64,000 nt of DNA from Closterium sp. Naga37s-1. Lineage: Eukaryota > Streptophyta > Zygnematophyceae > Desmidiales > Closteriaceae. This document shows, piece by piece, positions 36,801 through 52,000 of the stretch (its first letter is position 1; every line of letters begins with the position of its first letter). The stretch lies in the NCBI GenBank assembly GCA_947471745.1, contig CANJKZ010000504.1, forward strand, positions 69,501 to 133,500, written 5' to 3'. The notes under the pieces are model-generated. The model was given only the letters and a program-made list of their open reading frames with translations, was not told where the DNA came from and did not search any database. The position numbers were made by a program, and so were the translations under genes.

Positions 36801-39800
36801 GCTTTGCTGATAATTATGAACTATTGCTATGACTGCTCATTGTGCTGATTACACCCCACTTTGGCTATGGGGGTGTGTCAGAATATGTTGTTTGTGTAGC
36901 CTGCAGTGGGGTACTCAATAGTGAGTACAGCCCCTTAGGGTTTGCTATTTGTATCCTGCTGCTTGCTAGTTCAATCACTCCTTCTCAATTCTGTTCCTGC
37001 ACACATTCCTAGCTCGTACTTGGCTCCTCGTTACTAGTCCTACTGTGGCCTAGGCTACTAAGCCTAGGCCGTACTCCTACTACTTCTGATATCCACCTCT
37101 TGCCGCACATGCATCAACCCTGTTTGCATGTGCCCTCCTGCCTCGTTCTCGCCTCCCTACACGCACCTCCATCACGCCCATGAATGCATGCCACTGCTCC
37201 TACAAACCCTTAGCCTGCCCTCGTTGCACCCTACCCTCCCACGAGGTCTTCCCACCATTACCTTCCATCCTCACCTGGTCATCCCGCCCTGCCTCACACA
37301 CACCCTCTCTCGCCCTCGCCCCTCGTCGATCCTTTCTCTCACACCTGCCCCACCCTCCCCTTCCTCGCGTTCTCTCTCCCTCCACCACTCCCCCCATGGC
37401 AGGATGACCATGCCGGAGTTGCTGCAGCAGAAGCACCCAACGGCGTGGGTGGACTTTGAGTGCGGCCGCATATCAGAGCACCAGCTGCACCAGCGCTTCT
37501 TTGCTGACGGCCGTCACTTCGACCTGCAAGGCACGCTCCTCCCCTCCCTGCCCCCACTGCCTTGCACGCCGCCACATAATGCACTCACAAGAGAGGAGCG
37601 GGAAAGGGGGGGAGGGGGAGGGATGCGTGGAATGTGGAAAATAGCAGCACGGAGGAGTGGTTGTTGCAAGCTCTCCAGTGGGGGCTGATTTCCCCCACCT
37701 TGCTGCTCCTCTGCACCCCTGCCTCGCCACGCCTCTGTGTGCATCACTGCTCCTCATCGTGCAGCCATGCCTCTCACCATGCCGCCACCAAAGCTGCTGT
37801 CACACCCTGTCTCGCTGCCTCGTGTGTGTGCTGCTGCCACTGGCAGGGCTGAAGGCAACGATGCAGGGGGCGTACGAGTGGGTGGAGGGCATGGAGCCCT
37901 TGCTCGCTGCCCTCAACGCTCACGGCTTTGCCACCCATGCCTTCACCAACTACCCCCCCTGGTACCCTCCCTCTCACCTCCAGCCTCCCCATACTCTCCC
38001 TCTCCACCTTTTCCATCCTCCTTCCCCCGTTCCCTCTTTCCCTCTCTCTCTTTTGTCGCTAGCTTCCTCTCCGGCTCTCCTTGTTCACCCACCTTGCGTG
38101 TTCACTCCCACTAGGATGCTTCCCGAGTGTGCCCTCTGTTCAATCACCAACAGCCATGAGTCGCAGGGTTGGTGTTACATGTGCGCATGTCCCTCTCTGC
38201 ATGTCCCACTGCTCCACATGTGTGCAACATAAACGCCATGCATGTTTGAACATATCCCGCTGTACGTGCATGCATGGCATGGCATGCAGGTACCAAATGA
38301 TAGAGGACAAGCTGCGCCTCTCACGCTACCTGCACTGGACCTTCGTCTCCTGCCACATGGGTGCGCTTTGCCATGTGCAATGGTGAATGGGTGTGTGATG
38401 GTGCATGGATGTGTGGTGGTGCATGGGTGTGTGATGGTGCATGGGTGTGTGATGGTGAATGGGTGTGTGATGGTGCATGGGTGTGTGGTGGTGCATGGGT
38501 GTGTGGTGGTGCATGGGTGTGTGGTGGTGCATGGGTGTTTGATGGTGCATGGGTGTGTGATGGTGCATGGGTGTGTGATGGTGCATGGGTGTGTGGTGGT
38601 GCATGGGTGTGTGGTGGTGCATGGGTGTGTGATGGTGCATGGGTGTGTGGTGGTGCATGGGTGTGTGATGGTGCATGGGTGTGTGATGGTGAATGGGTGT
38701 GTGATGGTGCATGGGTGTGTGGTGGTGCATGGGTGTGTGATGGTGCATGGGTGTGTGATGGTGAATGGGTGTGTGATGGTGCATGGGTGTGTGGTGGTGC
38801 ATGGGTGTGTGGTGGTGCATGGGTGTGGTGGTGCATGGGTGTGTGATGGTGCATGGGTGTGTGGTGGTGCATGGGTGTGTGATGGTGCATGGATGTGTGA
38901 TGGTGCATGGGTGTGTGGTGGTGCATGGGTGTGTGGTGGTGCATGGGTGTGTGATGGTGCATGGGTGTGTGGTGGTGCATGGGTGTGTGATGGTGAATGG
39001 GTGTGTGATGGTGCATGGGTGTGTGGTGGTGCATGGGTGTGTGGTGGTGCATGGGTGTGTGGTGGTGCATGGGTGTGTGATGGTGAATGGGTGTGTGATG
39101 GTGCATGGGTGTGTGATGGTGAATGGGTGTGTGATGGTGCATGGGTGTGTGGTGGTGCATGGGTGTGTGGTGGTGCATGGGTGTGTGGTGGTGCATGGGT
39201 GTTTGATGGTGCATGGGTGTGTGATGGTGCATGGGTGTGTGATGGTGCATGGGTGTGTGATGGTGCATGGGTGTGTGGTGGTGCATGGGTGTGTGATGGT
39301 GCATGGGTGTGTGATGGTGAATGGGTGTGTGATGGTGCATGGGTGTGTGGTGGTGCATGGGTGTGTGGTGGTGCATGGGTGTGTGGTGGTGCATGGGTGT
39401 GTGATGGTGAATGGGTGTGTGATGGTGCATGGGTGTGTGATGGTGAATGGGTGTGTGATGGTGCATGGGTGTGTGGTGGTGCATGGGTGTGTGGTGGTGC
39501 ATGGGTGTGTGGTGGTGCATGGGTGTTTGATGGTGCATGGGTGTGTGATGGTGCATGGGTGTGTGATGGTGCATGGGTGTGTGGTGGTGCATGGGTGTGT
39601 GGTGGTGCATGGGTGTGTGATGGTGCATGGGTGTGTGGTGGTGCATGGGTGTGTGATGGTGCATGGGTGTGTGATGGTGAATGGGTGTGTGATGGTGCAT
39701 GGGTGTGTGGTGGTGCATGGGTGTGTGATGGTGCATGGGTGTGTGGTGGTGCATGGGTGTTTGATGGTGCATGGGTGTGTGATGGTGCATGGGTGTGTGG

Positions 39801-40369
39801 TGGTGCATGGGAGTGCGATGGTCCATGGATGTGTGGTGGTGCATGGGTGTATGATGTGCATTCATGCAATGAGCCACATCGCCTTCATCCCTCACTGCAA
39901 GAACATCAAAACACTTCGTGCCTGAGCCTCTTGCTCAAGCCTGTAATGCCATCCATCTCACTATCGCTCACCATGCATGCATGGATGCATGGGCAGGTGT
40001 GCGCAAGCCGTCTCCCGAGGCGTATGAAGCAGCGCTGGCAACCCTCACTGTTGACCCCTCCACATGCATCTTCATTGATGACAGGTGCACCGCCCTTCCT
40101 CCTACCTCTCTTGCTCCCAGCCCCATTTGACACTCCCCAATACTCAGATTGGCCGTTTGTCCCTCTTTCCACCCATCACATCATTCCCCTCCTCAGCAAC
40201 ATTGATTCCACGTTTCTACATTCTGTGTGCAACTGCATTTCCACGTTTCTCGACATGCAGGGAGTCGAATGTGCTAGCAGCACGAGGCGTGGGGATGACA
40301 GGAATAACATTCCAGTCGGCCAAGCAGCTTGCTGCCGAACTCTCACCCATCCTTAATATTGAGCTTTAG
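33839..40369 (+). CDS. FHY1: Chloroplast FMN hydrolase (HAD superfamily), 7 exons, 338 aa
   Basis: Closely resembles Arabidopsis chloroplast FMN hydrolase 1, which dephosphorylates FMN to riboflavin in plastids. Exons: 33839-34079, 34313-34577, 37403-37530, 37847-37961, 38290-38360, 39997-40084, 40261-40369; the sum is 1017 nt with consistent phase. HAD motifs: I = DVMDTLV, II = HAFTNY, III = RKPSPE, IV = IFIDDR. Family blocks PFYHHIPAFFQ, DGRHFDLQG, YQMIEDKLRLS and LHWTF are present. The N-terminus is Arg/Ala/Pro-rich, as in a transit peptide, then comes a Ser/Thr-rich linker encoded by AGC/ACC triplet runs (34390-34480). Oddities: intron 2 hosts an LTR element (34970-37091), intron 3 appears to use a GC donor at 37531, and intron 5 contains an 18-bp minisatellite. 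The exon 1 end is the least certain boundary. Confidence 0.88.
34970..35185 (+). repeat. Left LTR of the FHY1-intron element
   Basis: 216 bp from TGTCAGAATA to ATCTGACA. It contains a perfect 10-bp inverted repeat at 35141-35164 (GGCCTAGGCT, loop ACTA). Confidence 0.93.
35197..35214 (+). other. Hairpin beside the primer-binding site of the FHY1-intron element
   Basis: GGCGGCA, loop TGTC, TGCCGCC: a perfect 7-bp stem immediately after the PBS, followed by GGGCCCACCA. It has the same position and shape as the hairpins at 1484, 19276 and 32553, with different bases. Confidence 0.75.
35385..35920 (+). repeat. 46-bp GC-rich tandem repeats in the FHY1-intron element
   Basis: Units of about 46 bp, built on CGTCGTGGCGACCACGGGGG and CCGCGCGGCCTCCCC, repeat roughly ten times with drift. 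Long open frames on both strands here are a by-product of the repeat. Confidence 0.85.
36876..37091 (+). repeat. Right LTR of the FHY1-intron element
   Basis: 216 bp, with the same inverted repeat at 37047-37070. Followed by the TCCAC duplication. Confidence 0.93.
38381..39858 (+). repeat. 18-bp minisatellite in FHY1 intron 5, about 82 copies
   Basis: Unit GTGTGTGATGGTGCATGG with a few variants (GGTGGTGCATGG, GATGGTGAATGG, GTGTTTGATGG). The rare GTGTTTGATGG variant recurs 324 bp apart (near 39200 and 39524) with the same order of variants between, showing a higher-order unit of 18 repeats. Because 18 is a multiple of 3, several frames on both strands are open without coding. Confidence 0.95.
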
Positions 40370-40633
40370 TTTAACACAACTAAATGACGAACTGTAACAA
40401 TATAAGCAGCCCTAGATTTAGCCTCTGGCTGAGAAGCCAAACGCGTTTATTCCGTGTAACAGCAAGCAGCTCTAGCTGCGTAACAAAGCCCCCTATACTT
40501 TCCAAAACCCAGTATAGTGTACTTTCCAAAACCCACTGACCATCAAACCCACGTCTGCCAGGCTACCAACGGACGCAACGCAATCATCTTCGAGATGCCC
40601 CTTCTCCACCACATCAATAACAAACGACAGCCG

Positions 40634-41974
40634 CTACTTCCTCCCCACCCTCGTATAGTACACGATGCACCGACGGTTCTGTCGTGAGAGAGAGGGCAGC
40701 GAGAGGCACGGAGATAAGAACGAGCGTCAAACCGAGTGGCAGGGACAAAAACAAGAGGCGACGAGGCCGACGCGATGCACCATATGATAACAACGCTGAA
40801 CAATTGCAAGAGTGTCATGGCCCGGTATCCGCGCACGAAGCGGGGTTCAGGAGAGGCGCAGCGGCACTGACCTCGGGGAAGCCCTTCTTGTTGTCGTTGG
40901 GGTTGAGCCAGCCCATCTGGTTCATCTGCAGATTGTCCATGTACAGCAGGATGCACTTGCCCTGGTATTGCTGCTCGCCGCACGCGCGCCACACACGCAC
41001 GCCACGCGCATGCCGTACGCGAGCCACACGCGAGTCGCGTTAACGCCACACGGCACATGCGCACGCAGCCAGTCGGGGAGAGAAACAAAAACGGATTACG
41101 AAGAGTCGATGACAACAGAAACAACCGAAAACCTTTGGCGTCTCGACGAGAACGCGCGCTAACAAGGGGGATAGTGCGCAGAGCGAGGCGCAAAGGGAGC
41201 GCGAGGGCGCGGGCAGGAGAGTTCACCATGATATTCTCGGTCGTGATGGGGTGCGCGGCGAGGCGGTTGGCACGGTTGACGTAGAGCGGGCCGGGGTACT
41301 GGTTACGGAAGAAGAACGTCGGGCTGCACTTGGGGCCCACCTGTTGGGGATCGCGCGCAGCAAACGGGCAAGTGCGGAAGCAAGAGTAAGCTCGGGTTAT
41401 CATTCAGAAAAATGAGGTCCAAATGGGGACGCGAGAAGCGTGAAATAAACAACTGAATAGGCGGTGAGGCCAATTGGCGAAGCTGCGAAAACGAGGTTAA
41501 GGGAAGGGCTTGCGGTGTTACCTCGCAGCTACGGTTGCCATTGTTGTTGGCGGTGATCACGGGGAATCCCTTCCTGCACACCGCCAAACCACGCACCGAC
41601 AACCATTTAGAGACGAAGTATGCGATATCAAGCCATAGCCGAGCAAGGAAACGACGATTGGCGACCTGCAAGGCGGGCGTAACGCGCACCTGTGGAGGAT
41701 GGGCGAGCTGAGAAGCTGGTTGACCTGGCGCCTGGAGAGGACAAAAGTGGGCGGCTTGGCGCGGAAGCCCTGGAAGAAAAAATCGCAACTCTCGAAAGTC
41801 GACGTGCACTGCGCGTCCGCCACAGCGACCAGGGCTGCAAGAACGAGACGCATGAAAGCGAGGAACGCAAACCGTTAGCACGGGAGAGATTGCCTAGCGG
41901 AGCGTATTTGCAGAAAGGTGACAGGTACCTAGGAGAGCGAGCGCTGAGAGGAGAATTGCTTGACGAGTCCTCAT
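40634..41974 (-). CDS. Unrecognised small secreted protein with six cysteines, 6 exons, 166 aa
   Basis: I do not recognise the family. Exons on the minus strand: 41974-41929, 41834-41690, 41573-41522, 41340-41227, 40970-40872, 40678-40634. Phases agree and the sum is 501 nt. Every intron has GT-AG ends. Residues 1-23 form a strong signal peptide (AILLSALALLALVAVADA, cleavage before QC). The mature part of about 143 residues has six Cys (25, 32, 80, 86, 125, 156), enough for three disulfides, and one N-glycosylation sequon (Asn77-Arg-Ser). There is no membrane segment or GPI-type tail. The C-terminus is basic (VGRK). It is convergent with FHY1, 264 bp apart, and upstream of CDC48 on the same strand. 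The last, 15-codon exon is the least certain. Confidence 0.7.
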
Positions 41975-42753
41975 GGCTGCGGATGTGAGTTTGCTTGGTG
42001 CAGGAAAAAAGTGGGGTGGTGTGAAGACAGGAGTGAGCAGGGAAGGAGGGCTGTTTTGGATGCTCGGGAGGTGCTTTTGGCGGTGAGAAAAATGGGCCGA
42101 TGTTTTCATCAATGGGGTTTGGAATGCGGTGCGTCTTGGGTTTGCGACTCGAGCGAACGGTGTGCTGGGTGGGTGTTTCGATGCCTTCAATGACGACTTT
42201 TGTGCGCCGTGCGATTCGACGACGAAGTTCCTTGCGATTCCGTGATGGACAACGAGGCTCGCATGACTGACGGGAAGGGTCAAGGAGATGTCGGCGTGCC
42301 TGACATGTTGACAAACCACGACTCGAATTCAGCGAATCGAATAGTTCGCAACCAAATTGTTTTTCCCCGGGACACGCGTTCGTCCGTAGATTCAGCGCTG
42401 AAAGGAGATTGACGGCGAACTGTTGGTGCACGTCGGGAGGTCTCAAGGCTGTCGACGATGGGCGATTCCTTCCCACGTCGCCATGTCAGTGTGTCGCCAC
42501 ACCACATCGCGTGGCATCCACCCTTGCAGCACATCTGGCTGGAAGCAAGACTCGCGCTTGAACAAATCTCGCTACTTCCAGTAAGAACTAACATGACTCA
42601 CGTTATTACTCAAATTCTTGTTCCCCCATCTAGTATAGGTACCATATTTGAAATGATCCTCGGATCCTAGTGTTCACACAAAATATGGACGCCAACTCAG
42701 TATATACGATGGTACACAGAAATCGATGCGCAATCCCCACAAAAAATGGCCAC
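41975..42753. other. Region between the secreted-protein gene and CDC48
   Basis: Expected to hold the secreted-protein promoter and the CDC48 3' end. No coding family, repeat or RNA recognised. Confidence 0.35.
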
Positions 42754-47692
<4,939 letters not shown>

Positions 47693-49033
47693 GATGTGAA
47701 TTCAGAGATGCGAAGACGAATTCCTAGATCGGTAGTTAGGAAAGCGGAATTCGAGCAGGCTGCTGCACTCGTGCACGGGTGGATTCAATCTCAATCGCAG
47801 GATAGATTACCAATTGGCAATTACAATCTGCTCGCAACGACTACTTGAACCGAGTTTAGATCCTGCTCGAGACGACACTGACTGATTATATGAGGCTAGT
47901 GGACTCAGCCGCAGCACGGCAACACGCAACCAAGAGTGAAGGCTGGGTTCCTGGAAGGCGAAGATCGAAATTCGAGAAGTGGAACAATCCAGGGCCATGG
48001 AGAAAAAGGTGACGGTAAGTGAAGGCCCAGGTTCTGCCGACATCCTCGCTAGAAATCAAAGGTTGCTTTCAGGCAATCTAACATACCAAAACTTACAAAA
48101 CAGTTAGCACACATATCAATAAACAGCAAGAAAAATAACACCATATTTCTGCAATAAACCATGTGATAAGGAAATAAAAATCACGGTGCGATGTAAGAAC
48201 CAAAAATATTATAATGTAACATTTTTTAATTTAGTATGTTGGTGAACATGCTTGGTTTTGGACACGATAAAAAAGAAAGTTTCGAGGTAGAAAACTGAAA
48301 TATTTTTTATTCATCAACTATTTGTCTGATGATTGTGCTCTACTCTAGCTCTTGCATGATATAGCCGGTTTGCCTGTTACTGTATTATTTAAATTTTACT
48401 CACGGCCAAGGAGAATCCGTCTGGACCTCCCCAGGGTTCGGTGTCCCCTCATGCAGCCAGTTGCGGGTGCCTCACTCCCCAGGTTGTCGAAGTGGCAACT
48501 CCGTTTCAGGCCAGCAAATTCGTGCTTCGCTTGCTCTGACGAAGCCTCATAGAAGACAGAATACCTTCGTCAACCATTTAAATATCAGTAACAGAGCTCA
48601 ATCTTGTTTGCGAAAACAGAGCCTTTCTGTTTCCACCTGCGCAGCGCGCCTGACATCGCGATCCGCTACACGTGTCCCTCCCACACGCATCACAGGCCTG
48701 GTTGGGGGCGCTGGCTCACTTATGTGTGAGAGGAGGAGAGCAGCCCTCAACTGAACCCAATTCAACCAGACATAACCTAGCTCAAACCGAGTGGACGGAC
48801 GTCCCAGCCAAACGTGCAATCCAGTTCGTGGGCACCAAGCATCCATATTTCCTATCTTGGAACAAAGCAGCACGGTTTATTTTGGCAGAGTTTGGGAACT
48901 GATACTAGCGCTCCCACATGCATGCAGAGTAGGGCAATAGCACAACACACTGATCGAGGTTCGAGCATCTGTTGAGTTTCTAAATCTAAGATTTGGCTCG
49001 CTTGACCTTTGCACTGATCGCGCATCCAGCATT
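47693..49033. other. Bidirectional intergenic region between CDC48 and the LRR receptor
   Basis: The two genes diverge from here, so it should hold both promoters and 5' leaders. The stretch 48050-48360 is strongly AT-rich, with runs such as CATTTTTTAATTTAG. No coding family or mobile element recognised. Confidence 0.4.
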
Positions 49034-52000
49034 ATGGGGCGTTCATGGCGTCACAACAGTTCTACTAGATTTCAAATGCAGCCAGCGCGTCATCGAGCCA
49101 GCTGCGTCTTTCTCCTCTCAGTGCTCGGCCTCGGTCTACTCTGTACCGATGCTGTTCGAACACAAACCTCGCCAGACGATGGTGCGCTCTCCCCGTTCTC
49201 CGAACCCAACACGAGCCCATTTTATTAGACGAAACTTGCGTAGAGCCTCTCAAACCTACCTCTCACCTCTCTCTCATCGCAATCATCTGAAACTGGACTC
49301 TTTTCCACTGCATGCTCGTGATCTCGCTCTCACCTCTTTTGTCGTCAACCTGCCTACCTGCAGTTTACCCGCCCGTCGCTCCCCCTCGCGCCCCTAACCT
49401 CGCTTTTCCCCTTCTCCCCCGCAGTCCGCGCGCTTTTAGATCTCAAGGCGGGGTGGGGGAACCCCCCCGCGCTGAGCAACTGGAGCGGAGACGACGCGTG
49501 CGGGGGAAAGTGGGTGGGGGTGACTTGCGGGGAGCGGGGCAGCGGAGAGAAACGCGAGGCATACGTGAGCAAGATGTAAGTGTGGGGGCGATGAGAGAGA
49601 GGATGGGGATACGTCGGCGGGCAGTATCATACTGCAATGCCGCAAGCGTGATGCTTGCACGTGCGCAGCAGGAGGGTACCACCACCCACCCACCAGTGTC
49701 TGCTCTGGTAAAGCGACGGCGTAACATGAGCCGCGAGCGACCGTGCGACGGATGAAAGAATGCTCTGTGAAGCCACAGATGGAACAAGCAGATCAAGATG
49801 CATGGCGAGGAAGGAATTCACCTTTTTCTACACGACACTCGAACCACTCTCCTCTCCGCCCCTCACCTCTCCTCTCCTCTCCTCTCCTCTTCTTTCCTCT
49901 CCTCTCCTCCTCTCCCCTCTCCTCTCCTCTCCTCTCCTCTCCTCTCCTCTCCTCTCCTCTCCTCTCCTCTCCTCTCTTCTCCTCTCCTCTCCTCTCTTCT
50001 CCTCTCTTCTCCTCTCCTCTCCTCTCCTCTCCTCTCCTCTCCTCTCCTCTCCCCATCTACCCCTTCACTGTCGCCCACATTGGCCCAGTAATGCATTTTT
50101 TGCCTGCCATCCAACCGTCCACGTGTCGTCCATCCCCCATCCCTTGTTGCGCCCGCCGCAGCATTATCCGCGCGCAGCATCTGGGCGGGGAGCTCTCCGC
50201 GTCCATAGGCGCACTGAGCGGGCTGGAGGAACTGTGAGTCGCGCCACTCCGTCCGCCACCCACCACGATGCCAATGCAATGCCGCCTTTGGCGCCTCAAC
50301 TGCACGTTCAACTCCTCTGGCACTTGCGTTTTGGTGCACGGCTGCCCTTCTTCCTCCGTCTCTTCCGCTTCCGCCTCTTTCCCCACCTCACCGCCTCCCG
50401 CGACCAATCCTCTTCTGTTTCCATTCCCGCTTTCAGCGAGCTGAGCGAAACAGCCATCGGTGGTAACCTGCCTTCGCAGCTCGGCCAACTGACTGCTCTC
50501 ACCTCATTGTGCGTACCGGCCCTGTCCTAACCCCCTGCCCTGCACTGCCATTCCATTCTCTACCCTGCCTTTCCCTGCCATGCCATTCTCTACCCTGCCT
50601 TTCCCTGCCATGCCATCCCCTGCCATGCCATCCCCTGCCCTGCCATGCCACATCCGTTAACGCTTGCAGTAGCTGTAGACAGTAGAAGTGTTACGTTTTG
50701 CCTGCCTATGGTTAGAGCTTGCCATACCACCCTCCTATTCATCCCCCCTCCCCCTCTCGCAACCCCTTTCCCGCCTCCCCGTGCGCCCCCCTCTGCGTGC
50801 GCGCAGCATCGTGTGGCGCAACGCGTTCACGGGGGAGGTGCCCGCGGAAGTGGATCAGATGACGGCGCTGCGCCGCCTGTAAGCGCGCATGGGACTGGGG
50901 GACGGGATGCGGAAGCGGGAGAAGGGTTCGGAGGGGGTGGGGGTGATGGAGAGATGGGGATTGAGTCGGGGGGGCATAGGGATAAGAGAGAGGACAGTTC
51001 GGGAGCTGAAGCGAAAGTATTATTTCCTGAGGCGCGTCAAGAATGGAGGGCAGTGAGTGCAGGCAGCTGCGGCATGCTCACTTCCACCGGCGTGCCGGTG
51101 GTGCGCTGGGAGGGACTTCCCTAATGCCTCTTTGCCTTTCATCCCTCTCCTCTCTGCGCTATGCATGCTGTGTGCTGTGTGTTGTTCGGCACGTGGGCAG
51201 GGATCTGTCAGGCAACCAGCTAGCGGGCAGCATCCCGTTGCTGCTCTCGCTCACCAACCTCATGGCCCTGTGCGTGCTCCCTGCTCCAAGCCTCGCTACT
51301 GGTCTCGAGCTGCCTCCTTGGGGCACGCACGATGGCGCTCACGAGACATGCACATCATTGCCCACATGCTCGCATGCGTGCGCTGCTGGTTCCTTTGAAT
51401 CCCACACACGTCGTGGCATTCTGTACCCTGTGTGAGTTTGAGGCAGGGAGGCCGCGAGTCCACCCACCCACCATTCACCTCTGTGTGTGTGTGTCCCTCT
51501 CTCTGCATTCCTCTGTGCGTGCATCTTTCTGTGTGTGTGTGTGTGTGTGTCACCACCCGTGCGGGCGAGCAGCAAGCTAGCCAACAACTCGTTCGAGGGC
51601 CATCTCCCCCAGTCCCTCAACACGCTCCGCAAGCTCGAAATGATGTCAGTTAGCCCCTCAGCCCCCCTCGCAACCCCCTACTGCCCACCTCACTTACCCC
51701 CCATCGCTTCCCCACCACCCCCCCACCAACACCGCCTGTCTCCTACTCCTCCCCTTTCCCCGTCCCTCCCCGACTTGACTTCTCTGCTTCATCCACTTGG
51801 CCTTTGTGCCCTTCACACCTCACTTGCTTCCTCCTTCCACTCTCCACTCATTCTCCCATTCCTCCTGAATCCCCCTTTCCAACCGGTACGAGCAGCGATC
51901 TGGGAGGCAACAACTTGACCGGGCGGGTGGCGGAGAACCTAGCGACGCTGAAGCGCCTGCTGCACGTCGACCTCAGCAACAACTCCCTCGGAGGCACCTT

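Larger units (their letters stand above)
34970..37091 (+). mobile_element. Non-autonomous (LARD-like) LTR retrotransposon in FHY1 intron 2
   Basis: 216-bp LTRs at 34970-35185 and 36876-37091 differ at about three positions. Target duplication TCCAC at 34965-34969 and 37092-37096. PBS TGGTATCAGAG follows the left LTR; CTATGGGGGTG precedes the right LTR. The interior has no gag or pol homology. It is a GC-rich tandem array plus a tail shared with the element at 1327-2743 (for example GCTGCAGCTGCCGCT, then GGGTGGGTGTGTGGGAGCCG). It lies in the gene's sense direction. Confidence 0.93.

Noticed and set aside
38175-40356. Long His/Pro/Thr- or Cys/Gly/Val-rich open frames on both strands
   Set aside because: By-products of the 18-bp minisatellite, whose unit is a multiple of three. 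They have no start context, domain or family.
40634-41974. Naming the secreted protein as a known algal mating pheromone
   Set aside because: Size, secretion and the glycosylation sequon would fit, but I cannot verify any sequence match, so it is kept only as a test to run.
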